A stretch of DNA of 64,000 nt from Streptomyces sp. V3I7 (GTDB lineage Bacteria; Actinomycetota; Actinomycetes; Streptomycetales; Streptomycetaceae), in the NCBI RefSeq assembly GCF_030817495.1, contig NZ_JAUSZK010000001.1:5125001-5189000 (forward strand), given 5' to 3'. Shown here in pieces: positions 50,069 through 58,477 of the stretch. How positions within the stretch are numbered: position 1 is the first letter of the stretch; the number at the start of each line of letters is the position of its first letter. The notes under the pieces are model-generated. The model made no database searches, was not told where the DNA came from, and saw only the letters and a program-made list of their open reading frames with translations. Made by a program: the position numbers and the translations under genes.

Positions 50069-50956
50069 GTGAAGCAGCCGAACGTCCCCACCGACCGAGA
50101 GGGTCTGGCGGGTGCCTGCAAGCCGGTGATGAGGAAACTGCCCGAAGTGACCCTTGCCTTCTGGGTCATGAAGATCGCCGCCACGACCCTGGGGGAGACG
50201 GCCGGCGATCTCTTCTCGCAGACGCTCGAGCTTGGTTACTTTCTCACCACCGTCGCGCTGTTCCTGGTCTTCGTGGTGACCCTGGTGATCCAGCTGAGGT
50301 CTGCTCGCTATCACCCGTTCTTCTACTGGACCGTGATCCTGTCGACCAGCATGGCCGGCACCACGATGTCCGACTTCATGAACCGGGACTCGAGTGCGCA
50401 GTACCTTTCCGGCGGGGCGAGTTCGCTGGGGTGGGGGCCGCAGGGGTTCGGGCTGGGGTATCCCGAGGGAGCCGCGATCCTCGTATCGATCCTGCTCGTC
50501 ATCTTCCTGGTGTGGAAGCTGAGCGGGATGACGTTCCAGATCCGCGACATCGTCACGTTCCGTGGTGAAGTCCTGTTCTGGTCGGCCATTTTGGTGTCCA
50601 ACACGCTCGGCACCTCGATGGGCGACTTCATGTCGGACAGCTCCGGTCTCGGCTACGCGGGCGCCGCACTCGTGGTGAGCGGTGCGCTGGCCGTGCTGCT
50701 CGTGCTGATGAAGGTGCCGGCCGTGCCGAACGTGCTGCTGTTCTGGATCGCCTTCGTGCTCACCCGGCCGCTCGGCGCGACCGCGGGCGACTTCCTCACC
50801 AAGCCGGTCGCCAAGGGCGGGCTCGATCTCGGCACGATGGGGTCGTCGGCCGCACTGCTCGCCGTACTGGCCGGGTTGATGGTCCACGCACAGGTACGGG
50901 AGCGGAAGGCTCCCGCCGGTGCGGAGGCCGAGCCGGTCATCCCGCAGGCAGGCTGA
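50069..50956 (+). CDS. DUF347-repeat (COG4705) membrane protein, paralogue 2
   Basis: A 295-residue paralogue of the gene before it. The four repeats read LAFWVMKIAATTLGETAGD, FFYWTVILSTSMAGTTMSD, VLFWSAILVSNTLGTSMGD and LLFWIAFVLTRPLGATAGD. An extra Gly/Tyr-rich loop (SSAQYLSGGASSLGWGPQGF) after the second repeat distinguishes it. The last repeat of both paralogues shares TRPLGA, so each repeat position is conserved between paralogues more than repeats are with each other: the duplication of the gene came after the fourfold repeat. The GTG at 50069 follows GGGAGCAGC. Its end overlaps the kinase gene end by 20 bp. Confidence 0.85.
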   Translation: MKQPNVPTDREGLAGACKPVMRKLPEVTLAFWVMKIAATTLGETAGDLFSQTLELGYFLTTVALFLVFVVTLVIQLRSARYHPFFYWTVILSTSMAGTTMSDFMNRDSSAQYLSGGASSLGWGPQGFGLGYPEGAAILVSILLVIFLVWKLSGMTFQIRDIVTFRGEVLFWSAILVSNTLGTSMGDFMSDSSGLGYAGAALVVSGALAVLLVLMKVPAVPNVLLFWIAFVLTRPLGATAGDFLTKPVAKGGLDLGTMGSSAALLAVLAGLMVHAQVRERKAPAGAEAEPVIPQAG

Positions 50957-52307
50957 CGGTGAAGCGGGCGCCTGGCGTGTGCGCGGGGTCGTGCGTCACC
51001 TCGCCGTCGACGGCGCGCGCCAGGCGCCGCGCGAGCGGGAGCCCGAGGCCCGCACCGTCGTGTCCGTCGGCGGAATCGGCGCGACGGCCCGGTTGGAAGA
51101 GGTCGGGCAGGAACGCCGGCGGTACGCCGGGGCCGTCGTCCGTGATGTGGATGGTCACCGCGCCGGGGGCAGAACGGACGCTCACTGTCACGCAACTCCT
51201 CGCGTAACGAACGGCATTGGCCAGCAGCGGGCTGACGATCCGTTCCAGGAGGGGGCTCCCCACACCCACCGATGCCGCGGTGGCGTCCGTCTCGAGTGCC
51301 GTCTTCGGTCCACCAGGTCGGTCCACGTCTCGGAGGAGGCGTTCGAGGACGCGGGCGACCTCCGTCGACGTACGGACCGCCGCCGGATTGCGCGTGTTCT
51401 CGCGGGCCTCGTTCAGCAGCGTGTCGCAGATCGTCCGCATGGACCGAGCGGCTTCGGCGATCACCTCGTGGGTGGCGCGCGTCTCGGCGTCCGTCCGTGG
51501 GCGGGCCCGCCACCAGTCCAGTTCCATGACGATGCGGGTCAGCGGGGTGCGCAGTTCGTGGGACAGCTCCCCGGTCAGTTGCCGCTCATGGCGCAGTGCG
51601 CCGCGTATGCGGTCCAGAAGGGAGTCCAACGAGGCTCCCAGACGGGCGAGTTCGGCCGGGTGGTCCGCCGTGCCGAAGCGCTCGGCGGACGCCACGGCGC
51701 CGGGTTGGGCGGCCTGGTCGGTCATGGTCTGCACCGGGCGCAGGGCGCGTCCTATGGACAGGCGCGTGAGCGCGTACATGCAGACGAGCATCGAGGCGTC
51801 CAGGATCAGGGATCCCAGCAGCAGGGTGCGGGCCGAGCCGCGGTAGGGGGCGAGGTCCAGCGCCGTCACCACGGTGACCGCTTGATCGGCCACCAGGTGT
51901 TGAGAGCACAGGCGGACGGGGCGGCCTTGTGTGCCGGCCGTCTCGCACAGCTGGCGCCGGTCGCCGGTGAGTTGGCCGGCCGCCTGGGTGAGCGTGCCTC
52001 CGGACGTCGCGGACGGGGGCTTCTCGATCAGGCTTCGGCCGTCGTAGACCCACACGTTGGCGTCGAGAACCTCGTCGTCGGGTGTGTCGAGGACGTGCAC
52101 CCGTGGCCCTCGTGTGTCGACGGTGGAGGCCACCGCGGCCGCCCGGTCGCGTAGTTCGTCGTCCGCCTGGTGGCGCAGATGCCGGTCCATCATGACGTTG
52201 AAGACGACGGTCAGCACGGTCATCAGCAGCGCGGCGGTGGTCAACGCGGCCAGGGAGAGTCTGCCGCGCAGGGTGCGGGGCGCGAGTCGGCGAAGGCGGG
52301 CGGTCAC
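50937..52307 (-). CDS. Sensor histidine kinase
   Basis: A 456-residue kinase. Helix 1 lies at about residues 17-40 (LAALTTAALLMTVLTVVFNV), then an extracytoplasmic sensor of about 125 residues containing two cysteines (RRQLCETAG and VRLCSQHL), helix 2 (LLLGSLILDASMLVCMYAL) and HAMP. H-box: LTGELSHELRTPLTRIVMEL; N-box: IVSPLLANAVRYA; G-box: DGHDGAGLGLPLARRL. The GTG overlaps the response regulator stop. It is convergent with the DUF347 genes, which carry matching 11-bp repeats, making them its likely targets. Confidence 0.88.
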   Translation of the reverse strand: MTARLRRLAPRTLRGRLSLAALTTAALLMTVLTVVFNVMMDRHLRHQADDELRDRAAAVASTVDTRGPRVHVLDTPDDEVLDANVWVYDGRSLIEKPPSATSGGTLTQAAGQLTGDRRQLCETAGTQGRPVRLCSQHLVADQAVTVVTALDLAPYRGSARTLLLGSLILDASMLVCMYALTRLSIGRALRPVQTMTDQAAQPGAVASAERFGTADHPAELARLGASLDSLLDRIRGALRHERQLTGELSHELRTPLTRIVMELDWWRARPRTDAETRATHEVIAEAARSMRTICDTLLNEARENTRNPAAVRTSTEVARVLERLLRDVDRPGGPKTALETDATAASVGVGSPLLERIVSPLLANAVRYARSCVTVSVRSAPGAVTIHITDDGPGVPPAFLPDLFQPGRRADSADGHDGAGLGLPLARRLARAVDGEVTHDPAHTPGARFTVSLPAG

Positions 52308-52966
52308 GAGAGCCGGTGTCCGATCCCGCGCGCCGTGCCGATGGTCAGGTCGCTGCCCGCCTCGCGCAGCTTGCGGCGCAGCCGGCTCAGGTACTGGTCG
52401 AGGGTGTTGTCGCTGACCTGCGCGCCTTCGGGCCAGCCGGCCCTGGCCAGGGCGCGACGTCGTACGAACTCCCCGTCGGCACCGGCGAGATGGGCCAGCA
52501 GGCGGAACTCCGTCGGGGACAGCGCCAGACGGGTCCCGTGGACGGTCGCGGTGTGGCCGACCGCGTCCAGGGTGAGATCGCCGACCGCGGGCCCGTGGCG
52601 CACAGCGGTCCGGCGGACGCACACGCGCAGACGGGCGGCGAGTTCGGCGAGGTGGAACGGTTTGGTCAGGTAGTCGTCGCCGCCGGCCGAGAACCCGGAG
52701 AGGCGGTCGGTGAGTTGGTGTCGTGCGGTGAGGAAGATGACCGGGGCGTGGAAGCCGTTCGCGCGCATGGCCTGGCACACGTCGCGCCCGTCCGCGTCCG
52801 GCAGCCCGATGTCCAGGACGGCCGCGGCGACGTCGGCGGTCGCCAGCCGCAGGGCACCCGCGCCGTCCCGCGCGAGCAGCGGGTCGAAGTCCTCCTCGTG
52901 CAGGCCGCGGCGCAGCACGTCCCGCAGTGCGTGATCGTCCTCGACGACCAGGATCTTCGGCTGCAT
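52304..52966 (-). CDS. OmpR-family response regulator
   Basis: A 220-residue regulator. Receiver: PKILVVEDDHALRDVLRRG, phospho-Asp in AAVLDIGLPDADG, Lys in YLTKPFHLAEL. The winged helix runs from LALSPTEFRLLAHLAGADG to LTIGTARGIGHRLS. The ATG at 52966 is used. A palindrome matching the operator of the nearby BlaI-type gene lies about 60 bp upstream (53027-53044), so the two-component operon may be under BlaI-type repression. Confidence 0.88.
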   Translation of the reverse strand: MQPKILVVEDDHALRDVLRRGLHEEDFDPLLARDGAGALRLATADVAAAVLDIGLPDADGRDVCQAMRANGFHAPVIFLTARHQLTDRLSGFSAGGDDYLTKPFHLAELAARLRVCVRRTAVRHGPAVGDLTLDAVGHTATVHGTRLALSPTEFRLLAHLAGADGEFVRRRALARAGWPEGAQVSDNTLDQYLSRLRRKLREAGSDLTIGTARGIGHRLS

Positions 52967-53026
52967 GGTCCTCCGCCGATGCTTGGGCCGCGCGGCACGG
53001 AGTGGGTGACTGCGACGGCGTAGATC

Positions 53027-53044
53027 GTCTACAGAACTGTAGAC
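53027..53044. promoter_or_regulatory. Perfect 18-bp palindrome, BlaI-type operator, upstream of the response regulator
   Basis: GTCTACAGAACTGTAGAC is a perfect palindrome with the core CTACA-N4-TGTAG. The same core and spacing occur before the BlaI-type gene (54527-54544). Confidence 0.65.
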
Positions 53045-53091
53045 CATCGCCGCGTGGATCCCTGCGCCTGACGCCCCGCGCCGGGGCTGCC

Positions 53092-54042
53092 CTACGACGC
53101 GCCCACGGTGCGCAGCAGCAGATCCAGGTCGTGGGCGGCATCGGCCGTGGCCAGTGTCGCGATGGTGAGGATGGTGGCCGTCGCGGCGGCGAGGGCACGG
53201 TGGCGCGGCAGGGGCGGCGCGAGGAGCGCGGCGACGCGGCGTGGCACCGGGCCCGCCGAGGCGAGCGGGTCGCGGGGGCCTCGGCGGCCGAGGATGCCCA
53301 GGGCGGCTCCGGCCGCGCGGGCGAGGGTCTGCGCGCGGCGGGAGGCGAGCGCGGCCTTGCCGACGGTGCGGGCGACGCGCGTGCGGTCGCCGGTGGCAGC
53401 GGCTGCGCTCTCGTCGGCCCAGCGTTCGATCGTGTAGGTGACGGCGGTGGCGAGCGGGCGCAGCAGCGGGTTGGCGGCGGCGCCGAGCTGGGCGAACGCG
53501 ACGAAGGCGTAGTGGTGGGCCGTGAGGTGGGCGCGCTCGTGGGCGAGCAGGATGCCGTGCTCGGTCTCGTCGAGGGTGTGCAGCATGCCGGTCGACACGA
53601 CGATCCGGCCCGGCAGTCCGGGCAGGGCGAAGGCCTCCGGCGACTCGTCGTCGACGACGACCAGGCCGTCGCGCGCGGGCAGGCAGGCGGCCTCGAGCGC
53701 GGCCGCGGCGAGGCTGCGGGCGCGGCGCCAGAGCATGCGGGCGGCCATGAGCACGGCGCCGCCGAGCAGCAGGCCGGCGAGGAGGGCGATGGAGAACTCG
53801 GTCGGATCGTCGTGCTGGGCCGTGTGCGCCGACCAGTGGCCGAGGGCGGCGAGTTGCGGGATGCGGATGAGGCCGGTGACGGCCAGCAGTCCCAGGGAGA
53901 CGGTGCTCGCCGTGCCCAGGACCAGTGACGAGGCGGTGAGCAGCGAAGTGGCCAGGCGCGGCTCGCACCGCTCGGACAGCGGGCGGGCGCCGAGCGGCGC
54001 GAGGAGGCAGAGCAGCAGCGGGAGGTAGACGGCGATGCGCAT
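53092..54042 (-). CDS. M56-family (BlaR1-like) membrane metallopeptidase
   Basis: A 316-residue integral membrane protease. Helices at about residues 1-20, 35-60 and 80-105, then the zinc motif LLAHERAHLTAHH (HExxH) at about 165-177 and a distal Glu in TIERWADESAAAAT. A last helix lies near the C-terminus. It has no penicillin-binding sensor domain, unlike BlaR1. M56 proteins usually cleave, or trigger cleavage of, the partner BlaI repressor, whose gene lies 69 bp upstream in the same direction. The intervening spacer carries a 9-nt AAGGCC repeat. Confidence 0.88.
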   Translation of the reverse strand: MRIAVYLPLLLCLLAPLGARPLSERCEPRLATSLLTASSLVLGTASTVSLGLLAVTGLIRIPQLAALGHWSAHTAQHDDPTEFSIALLAGLLLGGAVLMAARMLWRRARSLAAAALEAACLPARDGLVVVDDESPEAFALPGLPGRIVVSTGMLHTLDETEHGILLAHERAHLTAHHYAFVAFAQLGAAANPLLRPLATAVTYTIERWADESAAAATGDRTRVARTVGKAALASRRAQTLARAAGAALGILGRRGPRDPLASAGPVPRRVAALLAPPLPRHRALAAATATILTIATLATADAAHDLDLLLRTVGAS

Positions 54043-54111
54043 CCGGGCGGTCTCTTCTTACTGGCCTTGGCGGCCTTGCTGGTCCTACTGGCCTTGATGG
54101 CCTTAGTGGCC

Positions 54112-54525
54112 CTACTCGTGAGAGCCGTGCTCGGGGCCGAGGAGCTGGCGCAGCAGATCGGCGTCGGTGTCGGACAGCGCGTCGGCGAACCGGGCGAGCA
54201 CCGCCTCGCGGTCGGGCCGCTCCTCCAGGACCGAGCGCATGCGGCGGGCGGCGAACCCGGCGTCGTCCGTCACCGGCGCGTACGCGTACGCGCGCCCGCG
54301 CGGGGTGCGGGTGAGCAGCTCCTTGGCGTTCATCCGCGTGAGGATCGTCACCACGGTGCTGTACGTCAGCCCGTCGCCGAGGCGCTCGGTGACCTCGCCC
54401 GGGGTCAGGGCGCCGCCGGACTGGTGCAGCACAGCGAGGATTTCCGCCTCGCGTGCGCCATTGGGCCGCTTGGGGCTCCGGTCGTACGGGGTGCCGCCCA
54501 TGAGTTTTGTTGTTCTCCCGGCCAT
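54112..54525 (-). CDS. BlaI/MecI/CopY-family transcriptional repressor
   Basis: A 137-residue winged-helix repressor. The DNA-binding half has REAEILAVLHQSGGALTPGE and GLTYSTVVTILTRMNAKELL; the C-terminal helices for dimerisation end LSDTDADLLRQLLGPEHG. The typical protease-sensitive junction would lie near the domain boundary. The ATG at 54525 is directly beside the palindromic operator; a start 24 bases later (MGGTPYDRSPK) is also plausible. Operon with the M56 protease, divergent from dedA. Confidence 0.88.
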   Translation of the reverse strand: MAGRTTKLMGGTPYDRSPKRPNGAREAEILAVLHQSGGALTPGEVTERLGDGLTYSTVVTILTRMNAKELLTRTPRGRAYAYAPVTDDAGFAARRMRSVLEERPDREAVLARFADALSDTDADLLRQLLGPEHGSHE

Positions 54526-54526
54526 C

Positions 54527-54544
54527 TTCTACATTCGTGTAGAA
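54527..54544. promoter_or_regulatory. BlaI-type operator before its own gene
   Basis: TTCTACATTCGTGTAGAA is an 18-bp inverted repeat with 7-bp arms and core CTACA-N4-TGTAG, next to the BlaI-type start codon. A weaker second site CTAC..TGTA follows at about 54548. Autoregulation is expected for this family. Confidence 0.7.
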
Positions 54545-54661
54545 CTTCTACGGCGGTGTAAATGCTGCCGTCCCTCGAGTTTGCCATGCGCGCCCGTGCC
54601 CGAGACAGCCCCCGGACGCCCGCGACGGCACGTGGCAAGCACGTGGCAGAAAGGACCGTGG

Positions 54662-55312
54662 GTGCTCCAGGCCCTCAACCCGCTGGACGCCACCTCGCTG
54701 CTGACGACGCTCGGCACCGCGGGTGTGTTCCTGGTGCTGTTCGCCGAGACCGGGCTGATGGTCGGCTTCTTCCTGCCCGGTGACTCGCTGCTGTTCACGG
54801 CCGGTCTGCTGTGCGCGACCACGCGGAACGGCGTGCACTTCTCACTGCCCGCCGTGCTGGCCGCCGCCGCGGCCGGAGCGCTGCTCGGTGCCCAGGCCGG
54901 CTATCTGCTCGGCCGCCGCGCCGGCCGAGCCCTCCTGGCCCGCACCCGCGGCCGCCGCCTGGCGGACGGCGTGGCGCGGGCCGAGGAACTGCTGAGCCGG
55001 TACGGCCACGGCAAGGCGATCGTGCTCGCCCGGTTCGTTCCCGTGGTGCGCACCGTGCTCAACCCGCTCGCCGGCATCGTGGGCGTCCCCACCCGCACCT
55101 TCGCGCTGTGGCAGGCCGTCGGCGGGCTGGCGTGGACGGCGGGCCTGGTCCTGGGCGGCTACGCCCTCGGGTCGAGCATCCCGAACGTCGACCGCTATCT
55201 GCTGCCCCTGATCGCGGTGGTCGTCGCGGTCTCGCTGCTGCCACTGGCCCTGCTCCGGTCCCGCCGCCGTACCCGCACCACCGCGCGGCCGACCCCGGGG
55301 AGCGCCAAGTGA
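54662..55312 (+). CDS. DedA-family membrane protein
   Basis: A 216-residue DedA/SNARE-associated (VTT) protein. The domain shows VFLVLFAETGLMVGFFLPGD (conserved Glu and FLPGD re-entrant hairpin), LLGAQAGYLLGRRAGRALL, the basic motif IVLARFVPVVRTVLNPLAGI (R-F-x-P-x-R) and GALAWTAG-like GGLAWTAGLVLGGYALG. DedA proteins flip undecaprenyl or other lipid phosphates and support envelope integrity. The GTG at 54662 follows AGAAAGGACC. Its stop overlaps the start of the glycosyltransferase gene. Confidence 0.9.
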   Translation: MLQALNPLDATSLLTTLGTAGVFLVLFAETGLMVGFFLPGDSLLFTAGLLCATTRNGVHFSLPAVLAAAAAGALLGAQAGYLLGRRAGRALLARTRGRRLADGVARAEELLSRYGHGKAIVLARFVPVVRTVLNPLAGIVGVPTRTFALWQAVGGLAWTAGLVLGGYALGSSIPNVDRYLLPLIAVVVAVSLLPLALLRSRRRTRTTARPTPGSAK

Positions 55313-56565
55313 AGATCACCTTCCTGATCCACCACGTGTACGGGATCGGCGGCACGATCCGCACCACGCTCAACCTCGCCACCGCGCTCGCCGACCGGCA
55401 CGACGTGACCATCGTCTCGATGCTGCGCCGGCGCACCCAGCCGCGGTTCACCATCGATCCGCGCGTGCGGGTCGTCCCCCTGGTCGACCTGCGTGAGGGC
55501 AGTGCCGACACGGCCGACCCGCTGCTGCACCAGCCGGCCGAGGTCTTCCCCGCCGCCGAGAAGCGCTACCAGCAGTACAGCCGCCTCACCGATCAGCGCG
55601 CCGAGGAGTACCTGCGGGCCTGCGACGCCGACGTGATCATCGGTACGCGCCCGGGCATCAACGTGTATCTCGCCCGGTTCGCCCCGCCCGGCGCCCTGCG
55701 CATCGGCCAGGAACACCTCACCCACGACACCCACGCGAAGAAGCTGCGCGCCCAACTCGCCCGGTCCTACCGCGACCTGGACGCCCTGGTGACCACCACG
55801 GAGGCGGACGCCGCCGTCTACCGGGCGAAGATGAGCCTGCCCGGCGTCAGGGTCCTGGCCATTCCCAACGGCGTGCCCGACCCCGGCCTGCCCCCGTCCG
55901 ACACCGGTACCGGCGCCAAGGTGATCGCCGCCGCCGGACGACTCGTCCGCGGCAAGCGCTTCGACCTGCTCGTCGACGCGTTCTCCGACGTCGCCGCCAA
56001 GCACCCCGACTGGACGCTGCGGATCTACGGTGCGGGCACCGAGAAGGACCGGCTGCAACAGCGCATCGACGAACTCCACTTGAGCGGCCGGGCCGAACTG
56101 ATGGGCGCGGTCTCCCCGATCGAGGCCGAGTTCGCCAAGGCGTCGATCGTCGCCTCCGCCTCCGACGCCGAGTCCTTCGGTATGACCTTGGTCGAGGCGA
56201 TGCGCTGCGGCGTCCCGGTGGTCTCCACCGACTGCCCGCTCGGCCCCGCCGAGATCATCCACAACGGCGTCGACGGCCGCCTGGTCCCCAAGGGCGACCG
56301 GCAGGCACTGGCCGGCGCCCTGCTCGACCTGGTCGCCGACGAGCCCGCCCGCCGCCGCATGGGCCAGGCCGCCCGTGAGTCCTCCCACCGCTACGACCCC
56401 GCCCGCATCGTCGACGCCTACGAGGCCCTGTTCACCGACCTGACCGCCACACGCCGCGCCCGCGCATGGGCCCGCCGCAGAGCCAAGTGGCGCGAACGGG
56501 CGGAGCGTTGGCAGCGGCGGCTGCGTGCCTGGCCCCGGCCGGCCGGCGCCCCCGCCTCACGCTGA
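55309..56565 (+). CDS. Glycosyltransferase family 4 protein
   Basis: A 418-residue GT-B glycosyltransferase. N-terminal acceptor domain: ITFLIHHVYGIGGTIRTTLN (glycine loop). C-terminal domain: AAAGRLVRGKRFDLLVDAFS, LRIYGAGTEKDRLQ and the E-x7-E motif in SDAESFGMTLVEAMRCGVPVV. A basic Arg/Trp-rich tail follows. It transfers a sugar from an NDP-sugar, probably to a teichoic-acid-type or lipid-linked acceptor. Overlap with dedA (GTGA) suggests that lipid-carrier recycling and glycan transfer are linked. Its last 9 bp overlap the convergent TetR gene. Confidence 0.88.
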   Translation: MKITFLIHHVYGIGGTIRTTLNLATALADRHDVTIVSMLRRRTQPRFTIDPRVRVVPLVDLREGSADTADPLLHQPAEVFPAAEKRYQQYSRLTDQRAEEYLRACDADVIIGTRPGINVYLARFAPPGALRIGQEHLTHDTHAKKLRAQLARSYRDLDALVTTTEADAAVYRAKMSLPGVRVLAIPNGVPDPGLPPSDTGTGAKVIAAAGRLVRGKRFDLLVDAFSDVAAKHPDWTLRIYGAGTEKDRLQQRIDELHLSGRAELMGAVSPIEAEFAKASIVASASDAESFGMTLVEAMRCGVPVVSTDCPLGPAEIIHNGVDGRLVPKGDRQALAGALLDLVADEPARRRMGQAARESSHRYDPARIVDAYEALFTDLTATRRARAWARRRAKWRERAERWQRRLRAWPRPAGAPASR

Positions 56566-57174
56566 CGACGCCCCTTGCCCGACGTACCCCGTCACGAGCC
56601 GCGTCAGTTCGTCGATGACCGTGTCGCGGCTGATCGGTGAGGGGTCCAGGACGTAGCCGACCGTCACCGCCTCGATGGTGCGGACCAGGATCCAGGCGAT
56701 CGGGGCCGTCGGGCGGGTGGTGGGGGTGTCCTGGAAGAGGAGGGCGGTGGCGACGAGGTCCTCGACGCGGCGTACGAAGTCGGCGCGTTGGCGGTTGATG
56801 GTGCGCGGGAGCTGCTCGTACACCACGCGCAGCAGCGGGGCCTCGACCTCCAGCGCGTCCAGCAGGGAGGCGATCGTCCGGCGGACCGGGTCGGCGGCGG
56901 TGAGGTTGGCCATGAACGCGTCGGTGATGCGACGGTGCACCTGTTCGACGTAGCGGTCGAGCACCTGCGCCAGGATTGCCTCCTTGTCCGGGAAGTACTG
57001 GTAGAGCGAACCCGGGCTGATTCCGGCCCTCTTGGCGATGCGGCTGGTGCTCGTGCGCTCGTAGCCGCGTTCCAGGAGGATCTCGCGGCCGGCCGTGAGG
57101 ATGCGATCGACCATGGCGCGGGAGCGGTCCTGCTGGGGAGTACGTCTTGCCGGATGCTGTGCGCCGGTGGTCAT
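56557..57174 (-). CDS. TetR-family transcriptional regulator
   Basis: A 205-residue regulator. The HTH at residues about 15-62 reads ILTAGREILLERGYERTSTS and then RIAKRAGISPGSLYQYFPDKEA. The all-helical ligand domain follows (VRRTIASLLDALEVEAPLL). It is divergent from the MpaB-type oxygenase gene across 60 bp that contain a near-perfect 20-bp palindrome, so it very likely represses that gene and itself. The ligand is unknown; the neighbour suggests a hydrophobic polymer or lipid oxidation product. Confidence 0.9.
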   Translation of the reverse strand: MTTGAQHPARRTPQQDRSRAMVDRILTAGREILLERGYERTSTSRIAKRAGISPGSLYQYFPDKEAILAQVLDRYVEQVHRRITDAFMANLTAADPVRRTIASLLDALEVEAPLLRVVYEQLPRTINRQRADFVRRVEDLVATALLFQDTPTTRPTAPIAWILVRTIEAVTVGYVLDPSPISRDTVIDELTRLVTGYVGQGASSA

Positions 57175-57199
57175 CTTCCGCTCCTGTGACGCGAATTGA

Positions 57200-57219
57200 A
57201 CGCGACTAATTAGTCGTGT
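57200..57219. promoter_or_regulatory. TetR-type operator in the divergent promoter
   Basis: ACGCGACTAATTAGTCGTGT is an inverted repeat with one mismatched pair; its inner 14 bp CGACTAATTAGTCG (57203-57216) are a perfect palindrome. It lies 26 bp before the TetR ATG and 14 bp before the oxygenase start, so binding would block both. Confidence 0.75.
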
Positions 57220-57232
57220 CAGCATCCAATCC

Positions 57233-58477
57233 GTGATGACATCCCGCGCACAAGACGTAGGAACCGCGTCACCGTATCCGCGCCGCTTCCGCCGGGCGCC
57301 GGAGCGCAGCCGTCGCTTCGGCAAGGTGCTGCGGCGGGTGGCCGGCGTCCGAGAGGTCGACGAGGAGCTGCTCGATCTGATCGGGCGGCGTATGTACGAG
57401 CGCGACGAGCCCGGGGCGGATCTCGTGCGCGCCATGCGCCGAGGCGGCGCCCCCGGCACCGAGCGGGTCACCATGGCCCAGTTCAACAAGGCGCTGGAGG
57501 AGGGCGTCCAGGCGGTGCCCGACGCCCCGCCCGCGCTCGTACGGTTCTTCGCCATGGTCGACGACGTCCCCCCGTGGGTCGACTTCGAGCTGATCGAGCG
57601 GGGCGCCGCCGTGTTCCGCCGGTTCGGGCGCACCGCGAACGACGTCCTGTTGCAACTGTCGTTGATCGGCGGCTATCGGTTCGGCGGACCCGCCGAGCTG
57701 CTCGTCGCCACGGGCGGACTGTCGGGGGCGACCGCCATGCGGCGGCTCGGGGAGACGGAGACCTGGGCCCACGCCCTCGCGCAGCCCGGAGCGATGCGGC
57801 GGGACGGAGCGGGGTTCCGACTCACCGTTCACGTACGGGTGATGCACGCGCTCGTCAACGACCGGTTCGAGAACAACGGGCGTTGGGACGCCGGCGAGTG
57901 GGGCCTGCCCGTCAACCAGTCCGACCAGGCGGGCACGCTGGGCCTGTTCAACAGCACGCTCCTGCTCGGGGCCCGCGTCCTCGGCTGGTACGTGAGCGCC
58001 GAGGACTCCCGCGCGGTGATGCACCTGTGGAAGTACGTCGGCTGGCTCCTCGGGGTCAACGAGGACTGGCTCTTCGACACCGAACGCGAGCAGAACGCGT
58101 TCAACTACCACATCCTGCTGGCCCAGGACGGACAGACGGCCGCGGGAGGCGACCTGTCCAGGGCGATCGTCGACGGCGAACGGCGCCTGCGTCGCGGCAG
58201 GTTGAGCTCGGTGCGTTCGGCCTACGCACGGGCGCGCCTGCTCAGCATGCTGAGGTACTTCCTGGGCCGGGAGAGCCTCGAAGACCTCCGACTTCCCGTG
58301 ACCCTCCCCTGGGCGGTGCCGCCCGTCGTCGCGAAGAACCTCGTCGCGTCCCTGCTGCTCGCCCGCTCCGAACCCGGACGCCGCCGACTCGAACGCGCCT
58401 CCGCGAAGTTCAGGCAGAGGCGCGGCGCGATGCTGTTCGACGGCGACCGCCACCAGGTCGGTGCCTTGCCGCTCTAG
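57233..58477 (+). CDS. MpaB/latex-clearing-type oxygenase (DUF2236)
   Basis: A 414-residue protein of the ER-bound oxygenase MpaB/MpaB'/Lcp (DUF2236) family. Seen conserved segments are ALVRFFAMVDDVPPWVDFEL, RRLGETETWAHALAQPGAMR, RLTVHVRVMHALVNDRF (His residues for haem or metal), PVNQSDQAGTLGLFNSTLLL and VGWLLGVNEDWLFD. Lcp proteins are b-type haem enzymes that cleave polyisoprene; MpaB cleaves farnesyl chains. No Tat signal is visible, so a cytoplasmic role on an isoprenoid-like substrate is more likely. The start may be 57233 (GTG) or 57236 (ATG). Under TetR control. Confidence 0.85.
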   Translation: MMTSRAQDVGTASPYPRRFRRAPERSRRFGKVLRRVAGVREVDEELLDLIGRRMYERDEPGADLVRAMRRGGAPGTERVTMAQFNKALEEGVQAVPDAPPALVRFFAMVDDVPPWVDFELIERGAAVFRRFGRTANDVLLQLSLIGGYRFGGPAELLVATGGLSGATAMRRLGETETWAHALAQPGAMRRDGAGFRLTVHVRVMHALVNDRFENNGRWDAGEWGLPVNQSDQAGTLGLFNSTLLLGARVLGWYVSAEDSRAVMHLWKYVGWLLGVNEDWLFDTEREQNAFNYHILLAQDGQTAAGGDLSRAIVDGERRLRRGRLSSVRSAYARARLLSMLRYFLGRESLEDLRLPVTLPWAVPPVVAKNLVASLLLARSEPGRRRLERASAKFRQRRGAMLFDGDRHQVGALPL

